This document shows, piece after piece, positions 33,955-40,365 of a stretch of DNA of 40,365 nt. The translations under genes and the position numbers were made by a program. Source of the DNA: a virus; IMG/VR virus record IMGVR_UViG_3300042864_000135, positions 1-40,365 of that record. One strand, 5' to 3'. The first letter of the stretch is position 1. Every line of letters starts with the position of its first letter. Under the pieces are notes generated by a model. The model saw nothing but the letters and a program-made list of their open reading frames with translations. It searched no databases and was not told where the DNA came from.

Positions 33955-34099
33955 CTGTATTTTCCTTGTAAATGTCGCTGTTAACGTGTCTTTCTACGAG
34001 CCTTGCGAGGGCTTCAAATCTTGCTATTTCATTACGTGCATAGTTAGTTGGGAAGCCCGCCTCATACGCCCATAAAATTACCTGCTCACGACTTAACAT
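33938..34099 (-). CDS. Small phage protein, 53 aa
   Basis: The ORF starts MLSREQVILWAYEAGFPTNY and continues ARNEIARFEALARLVERHVN. The pattern R-E-x-(I/V)-x-x-(M/W)-A-x-E-A-G-F followed by E-x-L-x-R-F-x-A-L is a well-known small helical phage protein of unknown role. GAGGACATAT precedes the ATG. It overlaps the winged-helix gene by 14 bases and the glycosyltransferase start by 17, filling what would otherwise be an empty gap. Confidence 0.78.
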   Translation of the reverse strand: MLSREQVILWAYEAGFPTNYARNEIARFEALARLVERHVNSDIYKENTDGTTD

Positions 34100-34364
34100 A
34101 TATGTCCTCAATCTGTTGTAAATATTCCCGTGCTAAGTCAGTCAAGCTGTGCATACGCAATTTGCCATTGGGTCTACGCACCCTAATTAAACCTCGCTCC
34201 TCAAGGGTATTGAGTGTATCAACAATGTTGAAGCTTGAGCCAATTTCCCTCAGGTATTGCGTCTTGCACTCACCCTCAGCTTGCAGTATCGCTAGGACGT
34301 ACTCCGCCCGCCACGTCAGGTTCATCATCATTCGCAGTCGGTGGTGTCGTAGTAGGTTGCTCAT
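34086..34364 (-). CDS. Winged-helix DNA-binding protein, 92 aa
   Basis: The start MSNLLRHHRLRMMMNLTWRA at 34364 is chosen because GGAAAGAAAAAGA precedes it; a longer version reaching 34454 would lie almost wholly inside the neighbour. AEYVLAILQAEGECKTQYLR, FNIVDTLNTLEERGLIRVRR and a basic strand form a clear winged helix like MarR/ArsR-type DNA readers, with a C-terminal dimer-type helix. It could be a repressor or replication accessory. Its first 89 bases overlap the 34276 gene in another frame. Confidence 0.68.
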   Translation of the reverse strand: MSNLLRHHRLRMMMNLTWRAEYVLAILQAEGECKTQYLREIGSSFNIVDTLNTLEERGLIRVRRPNGKLRMHSLTDLAREYLQQIEDIYVKS

Positions 34365-34470
34365 TCTTTTTCTTTCCGAAGATGTTGTCCCAATTTGAAT
34401 CGAATTTTTCACGGTCAGGTATAGGTCTTGGGGAATCGCCCTTACCGCCGTCACCCTGTGGTCTAAACAT
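34276..34470 (-). CDS. Small Pro/Thr/Asp-rich phage protein, 64 aa
   Basis: The N-terminus MFRPQGDGGKGDSPRPI is a signature of a widespread small phage protein (KGDSPRP... followed by a Phe-rich F-D-S-N-W-D-N-I-F segment). The second half is low complexity (TTTPPTANDDEPDV). AAAGGAAAAAA precedes the ATG. It overlaps both the 34463 gene (8 bases) and the winged-helix gene (89 bases). Its function is not known in any phage I can name. Confidence 0.7.
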   Translation of the reverse strand: MFRPQGDGGKGDSPRPIPDREKFDSNWDNIFGKKKNEQPTTTPPTANDDEPDVAGGVRPSDTAS

Positions 34471-34711
34471 TTTTTTCCTTTATCTTTGCTTCTAGTTTGT
34501 CAATCAACGTACGGGTGTAGCTACCAATACCACCTTCACTACCATAACCACCAACGATTTCTTTAATCTCATCGTCTGTTAGGTAGTGCCATACGCGCTT
34601 TTCTTCGAGCTTTCTTATCAATACCTTTGCATGGTCAAAGATACGTACATGACATCTGCCCGTTTCTTCGTTGACTTCTTCAAGCAAGTCTGCAAGTTCG
34701 TTGTCTGTCAT
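34463..34711 (-). CDS. Hypothetical acidic protein, 82 aa
   Basis: A mostly helical, charged protein: DNELADLLEEVNEETGRCHV forms a first helix, RIFDHAKVLIRKLEEKRVWH a second, and a Gly-rich turn (GGYGSEGGIGSYTR) precedes the last helix. HYLTDDEIKEI is reminiscent of small phage helical proteins annotated only as hypothetical. GGTGAAGTAA precedes the ATG; it begins directly after the preceding stop. Confidence 0.62.
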   Translation of the reverse strand: MTDNELADLLEEVNEETGRCHVRIFDHAKVLIRKLEEKRVWHYLTDDEIKEIVGGYGSEGGIGSYTRTLIDKLEAKIKEKNV

Positions 34712-34894
34712 TTACTTCACCATGCACGTGTAAGCCAACTTACCAATACGAAACTGCTTCATGGTGTCGCAGTCCTGTTGTAGCTGATAAGTGAATGTAG
34801 CGTTGGATACCATGCTACCAAGAGCAAAGCCAACTAACAGCACAATAAAAAAGTTTCTTACTTTTGCAACCCACGCTTTATTTTCTTCGCTCAT
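34712..34894 (-). CDS. Small single-pass membrane protein, 60 aa
   Basis: Residues ~13-32 (RNFFIVLLVGFALGSMVSNA) make one transmembrane helix with a charged N-terminus (MSEENKAWVAKVR) inside and a C-terminal ~28 residues outside containing two Cys. The start overlaps the upstream stop (ATGA). Early membrane proteins of phages may alter host physiology or exclude other phages; nothing more specific can be said. Confidence 0.68.
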   Translation of the reverse strand: MSEENKAWVAKVRNFFIVLLVGFALGSMVSNATFTYQLQQDCDTMKQFRIGKLAYTCMVK

Positions 34895-35352
34895 TTGTTC
34901 CCCAATGCTTTAAGAATGTTGTCTAAGCTACCGTGCTTGTTCAAGCTATCCAAGGCTTGTAGTGCTGTCACCAAACGCTCGGCGTTACTAACCATAGTTT
35001 CTAACTGCTTGTCATTCATCGTTTTGTTTAGGTTAACGATTGCAGTAGCAAGCTGAGATTGGTAGTCTTTAATCTGAGCAGTCTTCTTTTTAAGATGCTC
35101 TTGTGTAGCGTCAGCGGCATTTTGAACCATCTCAACCGACTTACGTAGTTGCTCCATGGTAGCGTCTACTTCTTTGATGCACTCTTCTGTTCTTTTATTC
35201 ACTTTAGTTAACTCCCTATTAGTTACGGTTATACCGCCGTCTTCGGCGATAGTCATTTGGTTAGCATTAACTTCTATAACAGAGTTCTGATGCCAAACAG
35301 GTTCACCCTTCAAGTAAAAGTCGGGTTTGTCTATATTAATTTCAGTTCTCAT
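34891..35352 (-). CDS. Coiled-coil hypothetical protein, 153 aa
   Basis: The N-terminal ~45 residues are beta-rich (RTEINIDKPDFYLKGEPVW). Residues 50-135 are a long charged heptad helix (VNKRTEECIKEVDATMEQLR and on), and the C-terminus is a short helix. It is likely oligomeric. AAGGAAAACAAA precedes the ATG, which overlaps the previous stop (ATGA). Not recognised; a scaffold or partner of the small membrane protein encoded next is conceivable. Confidence 0.65.
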   Translation of the reverse strand: MRTEINIDKPDFYLKGEPVWHQNSVIEVNANQMTIAEDGGITVTNRELTKVNKRTEECIKEVDATMEQLRKSVEMVQNAADATQEHLKKKTAQIKDYQSQLATAIVNLNKTMNDKQLETMVSNAERLVTALQALDSLNKHGSLDNILKALGNK

Positions 35353-35537
35353 TTTGTTTTCCTTGTTCGTTTAACTGAGGCAATACCCGCCTCATCTTTT
35401 AGTTTGCGTACGTTTAACATCATGTCGGCAACCTCGTAAGCTTTTGCAGCGCACTCTTCCCCGCCGTAATGCCCGTTCATAATCCACCCTGTCAGTGCAA
35501 ACATAGCAAAGCAATCTCTCAAATCTTCTTCATTCAA
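35349..35537 (-). CDS. Small phage protein of DYFAAKAM-like family, 62 aa (TTG start)
   Basis: A TTG at 35537 is proposed as start: it overlaps the upstream TGA as TTGA and GGGGAG lies 8 bases before it, whereas the in-frame GTG at 35546 has the SD directly abutting it. LRDCFAMFALTGWIMNGHYG and AAKAYEVADMMLNVRK follow the pattern of a common small phage protein (L-R-D-x-F-A, then A-Y-x-x-A-D-x-M-L) of unknown role. The C-terminus is basic. Confidence 0.66.
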   Translation of the reverse strand: MNEEDLRDCFAMFALTGWIMNGHYGGEECAAKAYEVADMMLNVRKLKDEAGIASVKRTRKTK

Positions 35538-35713
35538 AATCTGCACTCCCCTACTAAAGTTAATGGGTCAACGGGCATACACCTGCGAGAAGGTGGTAGA
35601 ACAGTTAGCTTCATGCCGTCCTGTCCTTTCATAAACTCGCAGGCGTCTACCTTGGTGGCGAACCTTCTCAGCTCGCCATCCTCGTCACTTACTACGAACC
35701 TGTAATCAATCAT
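35534..35713 (-). CDS. Small hypothetical protein, 59 aa
   Basis: This ORF fills the gap between two genes: MIDYRFVVSDEDGELRRFAT is a beta-hairpin start, then KVDACEFMKGQDGMKLTVLP, ending VGECRF. Its ATG overlaps the winged-helix stop (ATGA at 35713) and its TGA overlaps the next start (TTGA), so it fits the coupled pattern of this operon exactly. Function unknown. Confidence 0.68.
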   Translation of the reverse strand: MIDYRFVVSDEDGELRRFATKVDACEFMKGQDGMKLTVLPPSRRCMPVDPLTLVGECRF

Positions 35714-36255
35714 TCAAAAACATCTTTCAACAACAGGTAAACTTCCTTAGCATCGCGCACGTTCAATCCTTCTACAAATTTATGTGGGTCAAATGCTTTT
35801 TCAATCTTAATCTCACCTGAAGCTACCTTTTCAAGAGCTTTGTATTTTAATAAGTCCATAGGACTTGGCTGAGGTGTTTCCAAGTTCTTCAACGCTTTAT
35901 GTATGTGTAGCTTCTTAGACTTCTTTGTCTTTACACGTGCCACACCTTTGTCTTTGTAGTTATTGACAGCCGTCCAGTATGCAAACACGTTGTCGCGTTT
36001 ACCATCAGGATTTGGGTTTGGGTATGGTCTACGGTCTAACTTACCTCTATGGTACAAAGCTAGTAAAGTAGCCGAGGCTCTACCTAAATCAACGCCCGTG
36101 CCTGCCACTACATCGTTAGATGTGCAACTTGGGTGTTTCCCAATAAAATTAAATATCTTTTCAGCTATGGTTTCATCCGCTGCGGGTGTTGGCACCGCTA
36201 CGTTATCCCAACTGTTTAATACCTTGCTTACGATTTCAGTTCTTAAGTCGCTCAT
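35710..36255 (-). CDS. Winged-helix-like DNA-binding protein, 181 aa
   Basis: Residues ~28-95 (ETIAEKIFNFIGKHPSCTSN, then DVVAGTGVDLGRASATLLAL, YHRGKLDRRPYP and VFAYWTA) match a winged helix with recognition helix and wing, as in phage-encoded transcription or replication regulators. A Lys-rich linker (VKTKKSKKLHIHKAL) follows and the C-terminus is helical. AAAGGAGAATAATT precedes the ATG. It could regulate early genes or organise replication; no catalytic motif is seen. Confidence 0.66.
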   Translation of the reverse strand: MSDLRTEIVSKVLNSWDNVAVPTPAADETIAEKIFNFIGKHPSCTSNDVVAGTGVDLGRASATLLALYHRGKLDRRPYPNPNPDGKRDNVFAYWTAVNNYKDKGVARVKTKKSKKLHIHKALKNLETPQPSPMDLLKYKALEKVASGEIKIEKAFDPHKFVEGLNVRDAKEVYLLLKDVFE

Positions 36256-36257
36256 AA

Positions 36258-36470
36258 TTATTCTCCTTTAAGTGCCTTGATTTGGCGGTTCATATACCAC
36301 TGTGCTTTCTCTAGGTCTTGCACGATGTCATCTTTTTTACCTGCACGTGAGGTGTATTTAATGACGTTACCTTTTAAGTAGCCAATAAATTCTTCAGGTG
36401 TTAGCTTTGCTTTGATGTAATCAATCGTTTCAATCCCACCTACTGTGTAGTGCGGTGGGTGATTAACCAT
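36258..36470 (-). CDS. DUF3310 protein, 70 aa (T7 gp1.7-related domain)
   Basis: MVNHPPHYTVGGIETIDYIK is the DUF3310 signature, followed by EEFIGYLKGNVIKYTSRAGK and DIVQDLEKAQWYMNRQI. In T7 the domain is part of gp1.7, a nucleotide kinase involved in nucleotide metabolism; here only the short domain is present. The ATG at 36470 is chosen because it overlaps the stop of the 31-residue gene upstream (ATGGTTAA) and AAGGCGG precedes it; extended starts at GTG 36500 or TTG 36509 would add a basic leader and overlap that gene entirely. Confidence 0.85.
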   Translation of the reverse strand: MVNHPPHYTVGGIETIDYIKAKLTPEEFIGYLKGNVIKYTSRAGKKDDIVQDLEKAQWYMNRQIKALKGE

Positions 36471-36558
36471 ATCCGCCTTTGGTTTGGTTTTCTTTCTCAC
36501 TAGCCTCAAGCCTTTCAGCAGGGGTTAGTTCTTCTTCTGTTACTTGTGTCCAACTCAT
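36463..36558 (-). CDS. Possible 31-aa leader-like small protein
   Basis: A 31-codon ORF begins MSWTQVTEEELTPAERLEAS and is acidic and helical. AAAGGAGAAGTAA precedes the ATG at the ideal spacing, and the ORF spans exactly from the VRR-NUC stop to the DUF3310 start. Coupling and spacing argue it is translated; the protein itself is not recognised. Confidence 0.5.
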   Translation of the reverse strand: MSWTQVTEEELTPAERLEASEKENQTKGGYG

Positions 36559-36891
36559 TTACTTCTCCTTTGTTAAGTCTAAAAACATACCCTGTTCGGG
36601 CAATTCGGCATCTAAAAACATCTTTAGGGTTTCTATGCCCCCTTCGTTCACCAACACGGCGATGCCACCCGTGTTCATGATAGTAATTAAGTTCTTCTCT
36701 TGTAGAGCGGTCGGCTTTCCCTTTCCAGCTTTCGTCTCAATGCCGATAAACTTACCTCTAATACAGGCGACAATATCAGGGACTCCCGACGTGCCAAACC
36801 CACCCGTGACGGGGCTAAAGTAATACGCTTCGTGTGCGTTAAGTATTTTTTTAACTGCATCTTTCACCTTCTTCTCGGGGGTGCTCGCCAT
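36559..36891 (-). CDS. VRR-NUC nuclease, 110 aa
   Basis: The VRR-NUC core is clear: GGFGTSGVPDIVACIRGKFI (D39), IETKAGKGKPTALQ (E52-x-K54, Q64) and a C-terminal strand GGIAVLV. Stand-alone VRR-NUC proteins of phages are structure-specific nucleases of the PD-(D/E)XK superfamily that cut branched or Holliday-type DNA. It would process replication or recombination intermediates before packaging. It overlaps the upstream gene by 41 bases in another frame, so it probably depends on translation of that gene. Confidence 0.9.
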   Translation of the reverse strand: MASTPEKKVKDAVKKILNAHEAYYFSPVTGGFGTSGVPDIVACIRGKFIGIETKAGKGKPTALQEKNLITIMNTGGIAVLVNEGGIETLKMFLDAELPEQGMFLDLTKEK

Positions 36892-37306
36892 CGTTTTGTT
36901 CCACTATGTAGTAGATGTCCCCGTCTATTCGCTTACCAACACCATCAACGGTAGTCCCATCAGGTGCAATCTGTAACACAGAAATGGCATCACGAACAAA
37001 CTTGGGTGCATCAGTTAGTTTGATTATTTTCTTTATCTTACTCGATGCACTTGGCATTGTAAAGTCATTTAATATAATTCTACCTGAGCCTTTCATCTCA
37101 ACCCGCCACACGTTTTCCAACGGTATCTCTTGTTGAACCATGCGCATTATGTTGTTGATTAGTGTAGGTATTTCTCCCGACTTTTTACCGTCACCACTCT
37201 CAATAATGTGCATAAGTCTGCTGTCATATATGGTGTCAGGGTTTACCACAGCATTGTAGGTGTCATTAAATATCTTACTCAAAGCATCTTTTGCTATCTT
37301 GTTCAT
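36851..37306 (-). CDS. Hypothetical protein, 151 aa
   Basis: The ATG at 37306 overlaps the upstream stop (ATGA) and is preferred over a TTG at 37318. The N-terminal half is helical (MNKIAKDALSKIFNDTYNAV), then a mixed region with VWRVEMKGSGRIILNDFTMP and a basic KIKKIIKL helix, ending in a strand pair GDIYYIVEQ. Unrecognised. Tight coupling to the VRR-NUC gene suggests shared DNA-processing work. Confidence 0.65.
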   Translation of the reverse strand: MNKIAKDALSKIFNDTYNAVVNPDTIYDSRLMHIIESGDGKKSGEIPTLINNIMRMVQQEIPLENVWRVEMKGSGRIILNDFTMPSASSKIKKIIKLTDAPKFVRDAISVLQIAPDGTTVDGVGKRIDGDIYYIVEQNDGEHPREEGERCS

Positions 37307-38145
37307 AGGATTACCCAAAACTTGTTATCGTCTGCTTTCATACCCACCTCGTCAATAAATCTTTCTTTGTCAGATACCATAAGCACAAACAACTTGCCAC
37401 GCACATCTTCAGGTAACGCATCTGTATTAGGCAAACTGATAGCATCGTCTTTACCACGCTTGTATACCACACCATCAGGTTTAATCCACACAAACCCACG
37501 CTCAGGGCTGTAACTTTGATTGCGTTCATAGGTATCTTTGGTCTCAACCACATACGTCATAGCACTAGCAATTGAAGCGTTCTTGGGCTTATACCCTTGC
37601 TCAACCATGTGAAATAACTCATTACGTAAGTCGTCAATAGTCCGAGCTAGTGTAGACCTCATACCTTGCCTTGCTTCATCACGAATATAACTGATGAATC
37701 GGTCAAACTTGTCCACACTTTCGGCAACCACTTCTTTAAGCTGAGTCGGCAATAAGTATTTGAGGGCTTCCTTTACGATGTTATTCATGTGTTTAGACTT
37801 CTTGGTATGGTAGTCGTAGCTACTCCAAGCTGAATACTTAGCGTTCTCAATCAGTCGGCTATTGACTGTATACACCTCACCATCATACCCAATACACCCA
37901 ACCACTTGCGTAGGCAAGTTAGCATAGGCAAGCTCAAGCTCACGATAGGTGTGCACTTGCACATTATTCTGTCCATAATGTGTCCGCTGTCTTGAACCAC
38001 CCACCACGATTAGCTCAGGCTTTTTCTTCTTGACTGCATTGAGCAAGTCAATTATTTCGGGTTTATACACAGGTATGTGTTCGTAAAAATGTTCGTGACC
38101 ATTCTGCACGGCTACATCATATTCATGTTGTTCTTGTGGGTTCAT
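37303..38145 (-). CDS. Hypothetical protein, 280 aa
   Basis: Start MNPQEQHEYDVAVQNG at 38145 is chosen: AAGGAGAAAAGT precedes it and it lies 10 bases after the upstream stop. Two beta-rich ends (ELIVVGGSRQRTHYGQNNVQ; FVWIKPDGVVYKRGKDDAIS) flank a basic helical middle (KFDRFISYIRDEARQGMRST). No known catalytic motif is seen. Length and neighbours (339 aa and 151 aa unknowns) recur together here as a block. May be a DNA- or protein-binding early factor. Confidence 0.65.
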   Translation of the reverse strand: MNPQEQHEYDVAVQNGHEHFYEHIPVYKPEIIDLLNAVKKKKPELIVVGGSRQRTHYGQNNVQVHTYRELELAYANLPTQVVGCIGYDGEVYTVNSRLIENAKYSAWSSYDYHTKKSKHMNNIVKEALKYLLPTQLKEVVAESVDKFDRFISYIRDEARQGMRSTLARTIDDLRNELFHMVEQGYKPKNASIASAMTYVVETKDTYERNQSYSPERGFVWIKPDGVVYKRGKDDAISLPNTDALPEDVRGKLFVLMVSDKERFIDEVGMKADDNKFWVIL

Positions 38146-38155
38146 ACTTTTCTCC

Positions 38156-39175
38156 TTACCAAGTTCTATATTTATCAAATGTTTTTACACCTAGTTCAAC
38201 AGGCTCTTCACAAAACGGCTTCTCATACCTGAAAACTTCGTTAGCTATGTAGGTAGCTATGGTTTGTGGTGTCACATCTAGTGCTTCGTAAGAACGAGTT
38301 TCAGCGTTCCATCTGTTGCGTTGGCATCTGTGCTTGTAATACTGAACTAGCTTGAACGACAACTCATTTGGCTCACCCGCAAACAAACCACGCCAACCTT
38401 TGCCCAAACACTCTTGAGCTATCTCGCCTGAGATATACATACCTTCTGCTGATTTTTGATTCGCCCAAAATGTAGGCGTGCTGTGCATACGCAATCTATC
38501 TGCTTCAACCAACGGCATCATGACACGCATATATTCAACGAACGATGATAGTTCCTGACGAATCGCTTTGGTCTTATTGCGGTCAAGCGAGCGGTGAAAC
38601 TCACGATGCACAACCAATGGCTTAAAGAACTTCTCAAACGCACCACGTGTTAGCACCACATCACCCTTATCGAGCGTGTAAAACTTCCAACAACTTTGGT
38701 CGTAGCCTTCCTCAGCCCTCACCATCAAATAGTTTTTGCTGTGATACTTAGTCATACCTAACTCATCAGGCAAGTTGCAATGGTAAAAGAAAAATGTAGA
38801 TGGCACACCTAACTGCCTAGGCATAAGTCGCTTCCTAGATTCCTCGTCACCCCAATACGCACGAGGTGTATGCACAATGATTGTTTCGTTGCCATCGTCA
38901 TCACGCTTGAATGTAATCGCACGATTGACTGAGTAGTCGTGCTTATCATGCCATCTATAAGCCATGTTAGTTAAGTAATACTCTTGGTCGCTGACCTTGA
39001 TGATGCGTTCCCAATCACGATTACGCTCACCATGTGGTCTAATGTTTTGCACCTTACGCTTGCCACGCAAAGGTACGGTAGTTTCATACCGCTCTGCTAT
39101 CTTTTTAAAGTCATAACGCTGTCCGTTATCTCGTTGCACCTGTTCAGGGCTTCTTCCATATCCACCGAAACTCAT
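38156..39175 (-). CDS. Hypothetical protein, 339 aa
   Basis: I do not recognise this large early protein. It is rich in Arg, Tyr, His and Trp, with conserved-looking blocks such as RPHGERNRDWERIIKVSDQE, YYLTNMAYRWHDKHDYS, AITFKRDDDGNETIIVHTP and LGVPSTFFFYHCNLPDELG. The aromatic and basic composition hints at a nucleic-acid-binding protein or inactive enzyme fold. GGAAAGGAATTATC precedes the ATG. Upstream lies a perfect inverted repeat at 39203. Confidence 0.65.
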   Translation of the reverse strand: MSFGGYGRSPEQVQRDNGQRYDFKKIAERYETTVPLRGKRKVQNIRPHGERNRDWERIIKVSDQEYYLTNMAYRWHDKHDYSVNRAITFKRDDDGNETIIVHTPRAYWGDEESRKRLMPRQLGVPSTFFFYHCNLPDELGMTKYHSKNYLMVRAEEGYDQSCWKFYTLDKGDVVLTRGAFEKFFKPLVVHREFHRSLDRNKTKAIRQELSSFVEYMRVMMPLVEADRLRMHSTPTFWANQKSAEGMYISGEIAQECLGKGWRGLFAGEPNELSFKLVQYYKHRCQRNRWNAETRSYEALDVTPQTIATYIANEVFRYEKPFCEEPVELGVKTFDKYRTW

Positions 39176-39202
39176 GATAATTCCTTTCCATTAAATTAAA
39201 CA

Positions 39203-39222
39203 AAGTAATACCAATATTACTT
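39203..39222. repeat. Inverted repeat before the 339-aa gene
   Basis: AAGTAATA (39203-39210) and TATTACTT (39215-39222) are perfect 8-bp arms with loop CCAA, directly after the stop of the 137-residue gene. On the minus strand it is followed by TGTTTAATTT, so it could act as a weak AT-rich terminator or as an operator for the next gene. Confidence 0.5.
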
Positions 39223-39634
39223 ACCAATTCACCTGCAAACTACGATTTAACTCAATCCAATCCCAATCGGGGTCACCACCGCATTGATGTTCAATGTCAT
39301 CTTCTTCTTCACCAATACGCCTAAACAAATAGCTAACCACAGGTTCTTTTATATTAGTTGCCCCACCATCTACAAAGTTCTTTTCCTGTCTTTCGTTGTA
39401 TTCATCACACAGCTCCATCAGCATATGGTGGCACTTAACATCAGGGTAGTCGGGATACCACTTCACACCATCAGCAACAAACCTAATCTCTTGTTTGTCA
39501 TGCACCACAGTTATATCCTCGTCTTCAAAGCACGCACGGGTTTCAGGTTTGGACTTAGCTTCAAGTAGAAACACATTCCATTGACCCTCATCTTCAAACT
39601 TAATTTTGTATGCTACATCGCTTCTATATCCCAT
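39221..39634 (-). CDS. Conserved phage protein starting MGYRSDVAY, 137 aa
   Basis: MGYRSDVAYKIKFEDEGQWN is a start found in many small phage proteins of unknown function. The body alternates strands and helices (DEDITVVHDKQEIRFVADGV, then VKCHHMLMELCDEYNERQEK) and ends with an acidic segment EEEDDIEHQCGGDPDWDWIE. The ATG at 39634 follows GAGGTGGCAA and overlaps the previous gene by 11 bases. No catalytic motif is evident. Confidence 0.72.
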   Translation of the reverse strand: MGYRSDVAYKIKFEDEGQWNVFLLEAKSKPETRACFEDEDITVVHDKQEIRFVADGVKWYPDYPDVKCHHMLMELCDEYNERQEKNFVDGGATNIKEPVVSYLFRRIGEEEDDIEHQCGGDPDWDWIELNRSLQVNW

Positions 39635-39854
39635 TTGCCACCTCCTCAATAACTTTCACACATTCGTAATCTTTAACAACAACAGGGTAAGCAAGCTCAA
39701 CCCACTCCTTAAATGCTTTCAGGTCGGTTAGTTGATTCGTCACATCTTCTAACTCCATCTCAACCTCATCAAGCTGTTCCTCAAGGTGTCTGCAATCTTG
39801 TCTTGCTTGCTCATACGATTCTTCCAAGTCTGCTACATCATCAGCGAGGCTCAT
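39624..39854 (-). CDS. W-HP motif family protein C, 76 aa
   Basis: The N-terminal ~45 residues are an acidic coiled coil (DLEESYEQARQDCRHLEEQL and on). The C-terminus reads FKEWVELAYPVVVKDYECVK then VIEEVAN, the motif shared with the genes at 39841, 40100 and 32771; here Tyr replaces the His before Pro. AAGGAGAAAGCAA precedes the ATG and the gene overlaps copy B by 14 bases. Not otherwise recognised; likely oligomeric. Confidence 0.72.
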   Translation of the reverse strand: MSLADDVADLEESYEQARQDCRHLEEQLDEVEMELEDVTNQLTDLKAFKEWVELAYPVVVKDYECVKVIEEVANGI

Positions 39855-40098
39855 TTGCTTTCTCCTTTATATCTTGAACTGCCTTGTATTCATTCACAAT
39901 GTCGGGGTGGCTAAACTTCAACCACAAGTGAAAGTCCTCATACAAAGCGAGTTCCTCTTGTAGTCGTGTCGTTAGCTTGTAATACCTACGCAGTTCTTCT
40001 CGGTCTGCGGGTGGTATATCCGACTGTAACTTACGTTCCATCTCTATCTTCTGCAACTCACGCACCATGTCGTCCATTTGTTTGTCTGTTATCGCCAT
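39841..40098 (-). CDS. W-HP motif family protein B, 85 aa
   Basis: The ATG at 40098 is selected (GAGGGTTGAT before it, two bases from the upstream stop) over an upstream codon at 40128. A charged helical N-terminal half (DKQMDDMVRELQKIEMERKL) is followed by EDFHLWLKFSHPDIVNEYKA and VQDIKEKANEP. The last part is the family motif, closest to copy A with which it also shares the NEP end. Tandem position with copies A and C indicates local duplication. Confidence 0.74.
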   Translation of the reverse strand: MAITDKQMDDMVRELQKIEMERKLQSDIPPADREELRRYYKLTTRLQEELALYEDFHLWLKFSHPDIVNEYKAVQDIKEKANEPR

Positions 40099-40099
40099 A

Positions 40100-40264
40100 T
40101 CAACCCTCGCTTTCCATCTCGTCCACAATCATTCCATCAGGCTCGTTCACCTTGTTCATTACATCTTGAATCGCAACCCATTCTTTAAATACTTCGGGGT
40201 GAACCTCTGATAACCAGTGCATCAGGTGGTATGCCTGTCCTAACCCAAAATGTTTCCTATTCAT
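40100..40264 (-). CDS. W-HP motif family protein A, 54 aa
   Basis: The 54-codon ORF begins MNRKHFGLGQAYHLMHWLSE and continues VHPEVFKEWVAIQDVMNKVN, so the motif occupies nearly the whole protein: W17, H22-P23, W29, A31-I32, V35 and N40-EP. It ends with an acidic tail (IVDEMESEG). AAGGGGGTTGT precedes the ATG. It is the shortest member of the family and shows the motif can stand alone as a domain. Confidence 0.74.
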   Translation of the reverse strand: MNRKHFGLGQAYHLMHWLSEVHPEVFKEWVAIQDVMNKVNEPDGMIVDEMESEG

Positions 40265-40273
40265 ACAACCCCC

Positions 40274-40365
40274 TTAATCAACATAAATAACTGAGCCTTT
40301 AGTCGGCACATCTCTACAACCACCCACGATTGCCCACAACACGGGGCTTGACCAGTCACCACCCC
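40274..40365 (-). CDS. 3' end of a gene running off the window
   Basis: Only the last 29 residues are present; they include GGDWSSPVLWAIVGGCRDVP and end GSVIYVD. The reading frame was chosen over a competing open frame because it stops 9 bases before the next ATG, as in the rest of the operon. Too little remains to name a family. Confidence 0.5.
   Translation of the reverse strand, partial: GGDWSSPVLWAIVGGCRDVPTKGSVIYVD

Overview
This window is part of a tailed double-stranded DNA bacteriophage genome, most likely a short-tailed (podovirus-like) phage. No bacterial housekeeping genes, rRNA, recognisable tRNA, integrase or transposase are visible. Genes are densely packed, often with ATGA or TAATG start/stop overlaps, and most have GGAG-type ribosome binding sites. 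The base composition is moderately AT-leaning. The host cannot be read from the sequence. The protein families resemble those of uncultured aquatic podoviruses, but that is an inference. The window starts inside a tail-fibre gene and ends inside another gene, and no terminase, portal or major capsid gene is present, so the genome continues on both sides.

Region 1 (1-22,016, plus strand) is the late, structural module. It opens with a host-recognition block (1-7,980): a fibre ending in an S74-type self-cleaving chaperone, three glycine-rich adhesin-like proteins, a protein built of exact 22-residue repeats and other fibre pieces. A four-gene enzyme cassette is embedded among these (2,103-4,392): two paralogous cupin-like proteins, a 2OG-Fe(II) oxygenase-like protein and a SAM methyltransferase. 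A lysis block follows (8,247-9,729) with a membrane-anchored protein, a GTA-type holin and an M15 peptidase endolysin. The rest (9,738-22,016) is a tail-hub and ejection-protein block: a 730-residue tail/stabilisation-like protein, a C1q-like protein, two Gly/Gln-rich virion proteins sharing AxGG motifs, a GNAT-like protein where T7 carries gp13, and a 1,794-residue polyvalent ejection protein with a zincin HExxH motif.

Region 2 is the convergence point (22,017-22,101). It holds a hairpin terminator oriented for minus-strand transcripts and a second perfect inverted repeat.

Region 3 (22,102-40,365, minus strand) is the early, replication module. It encodes an AEP primase-helicase fusion, a probable ssDNA-binding protein, two small HTH proteins, an SNF2-type helicase, a Cas4/RecB-like nuclease, an HNH-like protein, a family A DNA polymerase with 3'-5' exonuclease, a VRR-NUC nuclease, a DUF3310 protein, two glycosyltransferases, winged-helix proteins and many small unknown proteins. 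A near-perfect sigma70-type promoter overlapped by a 17-bp palindrome (27,315-27,344) heads the primase/SSB unit. A 223-bp non-coding gap (29,125-29,347) is dense in dyads. Four small proteins (54, 76, 85 and 142 aa) share a W-HP-Y-AV-I motif and form an undescribed paralogous family. Several genes of 31-59 residues were found by reading the gaps.

The replication proteins form a nearly complete replisome; no ligase or RNA polymerase is seen in the window. The absence of integration genes leaves the lifestyle open.
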